64,000 bases of DNA, taken from Lophium mytilinum. Its lineage: Eukaryota > Ascomycota > Dothideomycetes > Mytilinidiales > Mytilinidiaceae. The notes under the pieces are model-generated. The model did no database searches, was not told the origin of the DNA, and saw only the letters and a list, made by a program, of their open reading frames with translations. Below are positions 21,002-28,826 of the stretch, piece after piece (positions within the stretch are counted from its first letter, which is position 1; each line of letters starts with the position of its first letter). The stretch is from positions 496,001-560,000 of the forward strand of contig MU004183.1 in NCBI GenBank assembly GCA_010093605.1. The letters run 5' to 3'. Position numbers and translations under genes: made by a program.

Positions 21002-23692
21002 ATGGAGGGCGTCCCTAATCCTTTGCGCATTGGCTCTCCAGCAGCGGAGAGGAATTATTCGAATGAGAGTTTCCCCTCACCCCTCCGAGTCGGGTCGCCT
21101 CTCGTGGAACGCCCTGGGTCGCAGCAATTCACCCGACCATCCCTCTCGCACCGTTCCACGTCCGATCGACTCTCACAGCTCTTCCCGTCTCGACCGGCCT
21201 CGGTCGCATCTATCAATACCGACCATGACTCCTCGAGACGAACGTCCTACCCATCGCCTCTCACACCCGCTGCTGAGCCATCCTATCGGATACCACGCGC
21301 ACCAGCCCCACCAACACTATACGACAGTTCTGCCTCCGATCCCTTCGATACACGTCACCCACCGCCTGAGTTGAAATCAGGAGGAACACATCGATTGTTA
21401 AGTAGGCTCACCTCGCTTCGGACTGCGCGAACGAACAAACAATACGGCGTGTTGGAAGATCAGGATGATGCCGACAGGTTGCGGAGACTCAAAGGTGTGG
21501 ATGAGGAGGATGAGGCTCTTGGTTTTGACATAAGCGCGCTCTCTGGGTCACCTATCGCTATGCGAAGCATGGAGACCGGCGGCAAGAAGATGAAGAGTAC
21601 GGCAGACTCTATTGATGCCGAGCAAGAGTTGTTGCAGGCAGGCTTTGCTGCCGAATATGATCGATTAGAAGCCCAGCCCAGATCCGCCAACGCAATTTTG
21701 GGTCTGGGAATGGGCTCGGTTGTGGAGGCACCATTTGTCCATCACCCAGGACCAGTGCATCAGCATCGCCGCGGACCGTCGAATGTAGACTCGTCCCGCG
21801 AGGATGCCCAAAAGGCCGCGGAGAAGACCGGAGAGATTTTAGCTGTCGCAGAAGTCCCACTCATGGACATCAGCAATTTGGGAGGCGCCGAGTATGAGAC
21901 TCGAAGTGTGATGAATGCGGGTACAGGAGAGGGTGATGCTCCGCAAAAAACTAGCTACTATTTCCCTCCAGGTACGTTGAGCGCTCTGGTAAGCCTGTGT
22001 ATATCTAACACTCGTCCAGATCCCGACATGCCTTCCTGGAGACCAATGTCAATGCACTGGCCGTACATATCGCTTTTGGTCGTCATTGCCCTTGCCCTTG
22101 CCGGCTTGCAGGAGTTCCTGTGCCAGCTATCGATCAAAAGAGCCAAGGATGGTAAGGGCTTGATAGAGTTCACAGCCCCTCAGGAGCTCAGCACAACGGC
22201 ATACTTCACGTGGAAGTACGCTCCAGTCTTGACATTTGTCACTTATGGTATTCTATGGCAGATCTCCGATTTCGAGGTCAAACGATTGGAGCCTTACTAT
22301 CAGCTCTCCAAGAAGACCGGTGCCACAGCTGCAGAGTCTGTGAATATGGACTACCTGACGTTCATGTCCTGGCTGGTCCCATTCAGAGCTTTGAAATACC
22401 GACAATATGCTGTCATATACTCTTCGCTAGCCACCTTGGTTTCAGGCAGTCTTGTGCCGGTCTTGCAATCCGCGTCTATCAATATGTATCCACCCAAAAA
22501 GGATCGGAAAGAAGCAGATCTAAAGTTTGTCCGGATAGTCCCTATTTGGTCCCGCCTGGTCACGGCGAGTCTGTGCTGTGTCGCCCTTTTTGGAGTCGTC
22601 CTACTCTTTCAACTACGCAGGAAGAGCGGTCTACAGTCTGATCCCAAGGGTATTGCTGGTGTCGCGGCCATGGCAACCCGAAGCCATATTCTGAACGATT
22701 TCCATGGCCTAGATACTGCGCCTCTGCATATGATCCATAAGCAGCTTCGGCACAGGCGATACATTTTACATAAAAGCTCTTTATGGCAGGGAGAGTACAT
22801 CCGTAACAGCAAAGAAAACGTCCGGGAGCACGACACGGACAGCCGACCACTTATGTTAAGGCGCAGAGCCGGCATTCCCTACATTTGTTTCTTGGTACTT
22901 TTCTTTGGTGCAATTCCCGTCTTCATGTTCGTGGATGCAGCCAATGCTGTCACTGAGAAGGTTCCTTTCCTACTCACTGCCATCGCAACCGCTGTCAAAT
23001 TGCTTTGGGGCACTCTTGACTGCGACGTGCGCATGCTGGAACCTTTCTATATCCTCTCACGCCGACGGGCACCACCGCGGACACTTACCCTCGACTACAC
23101 TGGTACTATGCCCGGCTGGCTCTCTATCAAAGCCCTTATGAATCGGCATTACATCGTCTCCATGGTTGGCTTTGGCGCCATCCTAACAGAAGTCCTGACC
23201 GTCTGCGTCTCCTCCTTCTCCGTCGACGGCAAAAAGTTCTTCCCTGGACGGGGCCACTCCCCCGAAGACAAACAAGCCGAACCCGACGACCGCTACAACT
23301 CCGACGAGACTTTCAAATCCTTCTGGGTCTCCTTCTCGCTCGTCCTTGGCATCCTCCTCTCCCTCGTCATCATTGCTAGCATCATCTACCTCCGCCGCTC
23401 TCAGAAGTTCATCCCGCGCCAGATTGGTACCATGGCCTCCGTGCTTGCCTTCATCCACCAGTCCAAGATGCTGGTCAGTTTCGTCGACACCGAGAAGATG
23501 GACAGCAAGCAGATGACCGATTATCTGGAGAGTTTGCCAAAGACATATGCGCTGGGGTGGTTCAGCGGGCGCGACGGCGAGGACCATTGCGGGATTGATG
23601 AGGAGCCGATCCTTGCTCCGTATAAGTACGGGGTGGACTGGACCAAGACGAGGGTGCTGGGGAGTCATATTGGGACATGGGAGAATTACTAG
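21002..23692 (+). CDS. Multi-pass membrane protein with two DUF3433 units (Spray-like)
   Basis: The frame is open over 896 codons, but a 48-nt intron at 21972-22019 (GTACGT donor, CTAAC branch site, CCAG acceptor) is likely, giving 880 residues. The cytoplasmic N-terminus (about 325 residues) is Ser/Pro-rich and begins with a duplicated motif, NPLRIGSP and SPLRVGSP. The membrane part has about eight hydrophobic segments and two copies of the DUF3433 pattern. Each copy has a segment ending in RMLEPFY or KRLEPYY, a W-containing loop (MSWLVP, MPGWLS), then a Met/Leu-rich helix. LWQGEYI lies between them. Neurospora Spray, the best-known DUF3433 protein, affects hyphal branching and calcium-dependent growth; the biochemical role is unknown. 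No enzyme motif is present. Confidence 0.85.
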   Translation: MEGVPNPLRIGSPAAERNYSNESFPSPLRVGSPLVERPGSQQFTRPSLSHRSTSDRLSQLFPSRPASVASINTDHDSSRRTSYPSPLTPAAEPSYRIPRAPAPPTLYDSSASDPFDTRHPPPELKSGGTHRLLSRLTSLRTARTNKQYGVLEDQDDADRLRRLKGVDEEDEALGFDISALSGSPIAMRSMETGGKKMKSTADSIDAEQELLQAGFAAEYDRLEAQPRSANAILGLGMGSVVEAPFVHHPGPVHQHRRGPSNVDSSREDAQKAAEKTGEILAVAEVPLMDISNLGGAEYETRSVMNAGTGEGDAPQKTSYYFPPGTLSALVSLCISNTRPDPDMPSWRPMSMHWPYISLLVVIALALAGLQEFLCQLSIKRAKDGKGLIEFTAPQELSTTAYFTWKYAPVLTFVTYGILWQISDFEVKRLEPYYQLSKKTGATAAESVNMDYLTFMSWLVPFRALKYRQYAVIYSSLATLVSGSLVPVLQSASINMYPPKKDRKEADLKFVRIVPIWSRLVTASLCCVALFGVVLLFQLRRKSGLQSDPKGIAGVAAMATRSHILNDFHGLDTAPLHMIHKQLRHRRYILHKSSLWQGEYIRNSKENVREHDTDSRPLMLRRRAGIPYICFLVLFFGAIPVFMFVDAANAVTEKVPFLLTAIATAVKLLWGTLDCDVRMLEPFYILSRRRAPPRTLTLDYTGTMPGWLSIKALMNRHYIVSMVGFGAILTEVLTVCVSSFSVDGKKFFPGRGHSPEDKQAEPDDRYNSDETFKSFWVSFSLVLGILLSLVIIASIIYLRRSQKFIPRQIGTMASVLAFIHQSKMLVSFVDTEKMDSKQMTDYLESLPKTYALGWFSGRDGEDHCGIDEEPILAPYKYGVDWTKTRVLGSHIGTWENY
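21972..22019 (+). other. Probable in-frame 48-nt intron
   Basis: The segment has a consensus donor (GTACGT), a CTAAC branch motif 13 nt before the acceptor and a CCAG acceptor. Its length is a multiple of three and it holds no stop in the coding frame. Removal joins YYFPP to DPDMPSW; retention would insert 16 residues. Confidence 0.65.
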
Positions 23693-24304
23693 CGCTATAG
23701 AGTTTTTTCTTGGTTTATTTAACCAGGTTCGCATGGCGCAATCGGTGTTTGAGAGCATTTCTGGAGTTCATGTCATCGAGATCAGTGCTATTGGAGGGGA
23801 GGAAGCCGTCAATATCTCTTACGTTCTTGGAGACCTTGAACCGTATCTATAAGCAGATTGTCCTTCTGTCTTTATGTCTTTCTCTTTTTGGCCCCTACTA
23901 CTACCTTGTTCACGCACAGATCGTTTCGCTCACATCCATGCCTGCTTGGCGAACCACCCGCCCAGCTTTGCACATTTTCTTCACGGTTTGGCTTAACAAG
24001 AAGCCACATTCGTTCGTCTCAATGAATTGAGACATTGTCCGCTTGCATACACCCTCGAGATTTCGCGGTACACTCTCGCTAGGCATGACTCGGAGGAATC
24101 ACGTCCTTTGGAACGGTGGCTAATATCCGGCTAATCAGCCTTATATGAACTGCATCCTTCTCGGGTAGAGAGGGATCTATGGTAATGAGAGCATTTGGGG
24201 CGCATTTCCCCGCCCGCGTTAGTGAGCTCTTGGGCCGAGACTGGGACTAGAATGAAGTAGATAGAGGGCGGAGGAAGTGTCAGTATGAAGGTACCATTCG
24301 TTCT
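23693..24304. other. Intergenic, nothing recognised
   Basis: About 600 bp between the DUF3433 gene and the epimerase remnant. No feature recognised apart from short unsupported frames. Confidence 0.55.
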
Positions 24305-25560
24305 ATGATCTTTTCACCCTCTTTTCGCGAATGCGCATTCTCCAATTCACTTTACCCTTTAGTCTGTCTGACTGGGAAGGAAGCGTTTTTGAGTGTGGTC
24401 GCCGCTTTATTAGGCAGTGTATTAGCTCAGTTGCCGGGGCTGGGGGAAGATGGGAAGTATACTTTAAGTGCAGACGGCATTAGAGCTCAGGTGTGTACTT
24501 TTACTATTTCTCAATTTCTTGAGGTTTAGAGAGATAGTCATGCCAGATTTTGTTTGTTTAATTCGATGTACATTGATGCTAACACTATCCAGTTCATTCC
24601 ATATGCCGCCACCCTCACGAATCTGTCTGTCAAAGGTAAGTAGCATCAGAAGAGCTTCCGGCCCCAGGCTAACCAAAAGATCAGACAAGAATGGAATTGA
24701 AAGAGATATCGTTCTTGGCTATGACAACGCCTCATACTACCGTACCCACCCCTTGATCCCTTCCGTATCAACCGGGCCAAGCTCAATCTCCATCAGCTGT
24801 CGACTCTAGCCACCCCGTATACAATGGAATACCCGGCCCCTACGTCAACCGCATCGGAAATGGTACCTTTACCCCCGTGCGTGCTAGCGTCACCTACACC
24901 CTCTCCAAGAACAAATGGAGCATCAAGATAGAAGCAGCATCGTTGAAAGTCTGAACCCCCATCATGCTAACCCAACACACCTACTTCAACCTCGATGCGT
25001 TCGCGAACCCCAATACTCACACTATTTGGAACCACACGCTGCACCTCCCGCACTCGCACCGCGTGCTCGCGATCAACGGCAACGCGCTCCCGACTGGTGA
25101 GATCGTCAACATCCCCCTCGACGCCGTCGACGACTTCTACTCTGCGCCCCACCAGCTCGGCTTCGCGGACTCGACGCCGGCGTTTGTTGGCCACTGCGGC
25201 GGCGGCGGGTCGTGCGATGGGTATAACGGGGAGTGGCTGGTCGACGCCCACACCCCGGACTCTGCCGTCAAGCTGACGCTCGCGAGCGAGTGGAGTGGAA
25301 TCAAAGCGGATTTGAGGACGGATCAGGAGGGGTTGGTGGTGTATACATGTTTCTGGAGCGATGGGAGCGCGCAGATCAAGGCGGGGCAGGGGTATGAAGG
25401 GGGGCCGCGGAATATCACGAGTGGGGATTGCGTGGCTATCGAGGCGCAGGATTGGGTGGATGGGATTAACCACCCGGAGTGGGGGAGGTTGGATCGGCAG
25501 ATCTGGGGCCCCGGGGAGAGGTATAGCTGGGAGGCGGAGTGGGAGTTTGGGATTGTTTGA
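24305..25560 (+). pseudogene. Secreted aldose 1-epimerase, broken copy
   Basis: Aldose 1-epimerases interconvert the alpha and beta anomers of sugars. The exon structure can still be followed: ..24490, 24593..24635, 24685..24741, 24797..25560, with good donors, GCTAAC branch sites and acceptors. Pieces of the family are clear: FIPYAATLTNLSV, LGYDNASYYP, HPVYNGIPG, VNRIGNGTF, then MLTQHTYFNLDAF, EAQDWVDGINHPEWGRLD and the C-terminus WEFGIV. Two lesions are visible. First, GNGTFT is followed almost directly by VRASVTYTL, so about 50-60 residues that normally carry the first catalytic histidine are missing. Second, an in-frame TGA at 24952-24954 falls just before TPIMLTQHTYF. The signal-peptide-like segment (FLSVVAALLGSVLAQ) has no Met directly in front. 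A recent non-functional paralogue is the likeliest reading. Confidence 0.78.
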
Positions 25561-26537
25561 GGGGCGTGGTACGGAGGGTGTGCGTTGGGTTGCTTGAAGC
25601 AGAATTGAGTAGGTGTCCACAGTGCCCAAAAGTCCGTGTGGATGTGGTTGATTAGATGGTGTGGGACTAGTATGCTGCGATTCGTGATGTGTCGGTCTTT
25701 ATGTTCATCTTCTGAAATCTTTAAACCCCTGGAGGTGCCTCGGATAGTCATTTATACTTTTGTGGCTCGATTCAGTGTACAAGCGATTAGTACAATTCGG
25801 TATGCCTTGACTTTTATTTTCGATCTTAAAAGACTTGTACCCTTCAGGGGCGTCTTCCGTGATTATCTATCCAATCAGAATGTAAGCTCGCAAAGGCCGA
25901 TTGAAGGGTACGGAAGTAATTGCGATTCCCGAGGCCTCGATCTTTACTTCCAAAGTGTCAAATCATATACCCGCCAGGGGTGTCTTTGATGAATATCTAT
26001 AGCATTTAGGATACGCATGAGGAGTGTAATTTACAGCGTCGTGACCTTAATATTCGATGTATATACTCACACACCCCTTACAGGGATATTCCATGTTACC
26101 TAGGCGATATGAACCATCTCCAGGTATGACCCCACTAGGTAAAGCTGGATCCAGGTATGAATATGAGCATACAGTAGTTACAAGGCTTTCTCTGAGTTAA
26201 GGCTTAGCGAACCTGTGCAGAATGAGCTTGCCTGATCAGCCCGGAGCTGTTCAGAACCAGTGCTTTTTCCAGATAGCCTAAGCCTTCACTGTGCCTTTCC
26301 ATCTTGCGTATCACCTTTTCTTCATCCCTATATCAACCATCGCATTCCTTTGCTTAACGACCGCCCCTTTACCACCACTGCTATTTGTATCCCAGCCAGA
26401 TATATCTATCGCATACACAAACGCATTGTGTCCCTCGCAGTACCACTAACGAAAGGCTGCGAGGCTATGTCTGCCCTTGATCAACCGACGAGCAAAGCCA
26501 AAACCTCAGCCGCTCCTTCACGCACACCGGAACCACA
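25561..26537. other. AT-richer intergenic region with faint diverged repeats
   Basis: Contains two roughly 70-nt stretches (about 25813-25880 and 25935-26005) that share a pattern of CGATCTT...TACCC..CAGGGGYGTCTT...ATCTAT, and a short inverted repeat GTACCCTTCA/TGAAGGGTAC (25837-25846, 25902-25911). It could be a very old element remnant. A 24-codon frame, 26467-26541, overlaps the start of the HET frame by ATGA. Confidence 0.4.
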
Positions 26538-27750
26538 ATGAGCTCTCCAAATCCGAACGCTGGTTTCCGATATGATCCACTGGACCTATCGCGTGAAGAG
26601 TTCCGGCTGATTCGTATGACGCGGACCCATCCTAATGCCCTCAGCTGCGAGATGATCGTCGACTGGCTCCCGCTTCACACAATTCACAAAGCCTTGTCCT
26701 ACCAGTGGGGAGAAAAACTCCCTGCCAGGCAAATACTAGTGAATGGCGCGCGATTCACCGTTCGAAACAATCTATACTCGTTCCTGGAGACAATCCGCGA
26801 CGACACCGAGACCTGGTTCTTCATCGATCAGATCTGTATCGACCAGTCAAACGTTCAAGAGCGAAACCATCAAGTGAAATTCATGCGACAAGTCTACAAA
26901 AACGCCGACGAAGTTGTGGCTTGGCTCGGACCAGAGGCCGATCGCAGTTCTCTTGCCATGGCCTACATTTCTGATAAGGCAAGTTTTAGTCAAGAGTATA
27001 CGCAGCACAGGGCGGGGTTTCCAGACTTCGAAAGTTTCCGAAACTTCTATCCGGAAAGACCATATTACTTATTTACTTTGAAATCCCCCCCCCTACAGCG
27101 ACAGAGACTTGGAGAAGGCTTTGGCCTCTCTGTTTCAGCGGCATTACTAGACTCGTATTCGGATCGTTCAAGAAATCCTACTCACGAAAACTGTGGATGT
27201 GCATTGCGGAAATGTTCGTCTCGAGTGGTCAAAGTTCGAGGTGTTCTTCACAATCCCAAAAACTTTCGGCTCTGACCCAGCCGAAGCCCCCAGCTTTTAC
27301 GAACAATTGAGCACCCCTGGGAGTAGCGCGGCGGAAGCTATAGTCAGTGAGAAGGCCGCAATTGAGGATGGCCAAAGGCTAAGCTACATCCTCACTACTT
27401 TCTGCCAATGGCAATGTGAGAAGCCTCATGACAAAGTCTATGCTTTGCTCGGTCTTGTTCCGGCCGACCGTTGGGAACGGATCGTTATTGACTACGAAAA
27501 GTCGCTTTGTCAAGTCTTTGAGGAGGTCGTGTATAGCGTTTTATTGCATGAAGAGTTGCTCCGCATGGAAAGTTACGTCGAATTTGCTCGACTACTGAAA
27601 AGATCTCTGCTTGAGACCGGATTTGACAAGGAACTCTGGGCGTTAGATGTAGCGTCTCATGTCAGAACGACTCATACCATGCAAAGATTAACTCCGCAGC
27701 GTCACCTTCGGCAGCAGCGTAGCCAGTCTAGTTCCTCATTTGAATCATGA
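26538..27750 (+). pseudogene. HET-domain (heterokaryon incompatibility) gene, broken
   Basis: HET domains mediate non-self recognition and cell death after hyphal fusion. The first frame starts at 26538 and shows the domain plainly: ALSYQWGE, FIDQICIDQSNVQERNHQ, FMRQVYKNADEVVAWLGPEADRS. The frame is lost at a run of nine C (27085-27093). With eight C it would continue into SDRDLEKALASLFQRHY, where the expected tryptophan of the YWTR(I/V)W(I/V)QE motif is a TAG stop (27148-27150; TGG to TAG). The motif's second tryptophan is CGG (Arg, 27160-27162). Beyond this the same frame stays open to 27750 (VDVHCGNVRLEW, CQWQCEKPHDKVYALLGLV), the usual second HET block. Usual HET proteins continue further, so the 3' part is probably also lost. 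The run of C could be an assembly error; the TAG is independent of it. Confidence 0.82.
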
Positions 27751-28826
27751 TTTCAGCGTCTTCTCCTAGAAGTCGCAAACAAGAGTTACCGGCTTCAGTG
27801 CAATCAGCAAAATTCGCAAATATTATTAGACATAAAAGCCTTTCCGTGTACTCCTAACCCTTTATCATCGCGCCGGTGCTTGAAGATTAGGCTTTGGAGT
27901 GACCACGTCGGAAGAAGTGACAGATCTGACAGTGACCGAATTTCTGAAAGAGAGTACATGAGACACAAGGACGTACCCATCGATGCGGCCCCTCACAGCA
28001 AGACTCTACTCGAAGTAGTACAAAATATATCATATGAAACCGCAAATAGACTTATTTACGACACCGCGAGTAGAGCGAGGCCCTTTGCGTAAGCAGGAAG
28101 TGGAATGACTGAGCTGACTTGACCACTACTGCTCGAAAGCATGAACGCCTACCGTATAATTTCTGAATATAGGGACGCCACTCTTGGCAGCACTATCTCA
28201 GGCATAAATTTTCGGCGTATCAGGTCACCGCCAGCGAGCTGAATTATGGGCCACACACCTCCTGAGTTGGCCCGACAGCACCGCCTGGACCCACTTCCAA
28301 CGCTGTTGAGTTTTGGGATCAGCAGGCTTGCCAAGACTGGCGTCCCTATGTTCAGAAACTATACGGCAACGCTGCGTTCTGACATGACTGCACACAAATT
28401 AGCGCAAGGGAGGGCGTCGAGGTGCTGTAAGCTGTCAAGAGTGCTTGCTTCGTCGTTCAGATGTTGGAAATCTTCGGGAAGTCCAACTACGACTCCGTAA
28501 CGAGCTGAGCAGACATAGGCTTTGCCGGTGAGGGGTTGTCTCTACACGAGAAGACGGCATGAAAAGGTAGTGGAGCTGATGTATGTTTTAAAGGGTCACA
28601 CGGCTACAAGACCGAGGACGTGCTGCACGTATAATCTCGACTGAACTTATGAGGTATGGTGTGAAGCATTTTGTTAAAACAAGACTGTAAAATAAAGAAG
28701 AACATATTATGTGGAGCAAAGAGATGACATGCTTATGAATCAAACCACAATGAAGAAAGAAAAGATAAACAAAAAGACTACTATGAGCGCTCGTGAATGC
28801 TGAAGATATAGACCACACCGGCATAC
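27751..28826. other. Decayed region after the HET gene
   Basis: Frames at 27880-28092 (same frame as the HET remnant) and 28246-28500 lack clear family motifs and may be residues of the HET C-terminus. It contains the inverted repeat described separately, and 28510-28826 is the AT-rich 3' region of the converging GTPase gene. Confidence 0.45.
28152..28366. repeat. Inverted repeat, 38-bp arms (35/38 matching) with 139-bp spacer
   Basis: Left arm 28152-28189 begins CCGTATAATTTCTG; right arm 28329-28366 is its reverse complement except for three positions. Similarity fades outside the arms and in the spacer. No target-site duplication is clear. It may be a fold-back/MITE relic or an inverted duplication of a short coding fragment. 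Confidence 0.75.

Noticed and set aside
24967-25629. 220-codon minus-strand frame over the epimerase remnant
   Set aside because: Antisense shadow of the last exon; Arg/Pro-rich with no motif.
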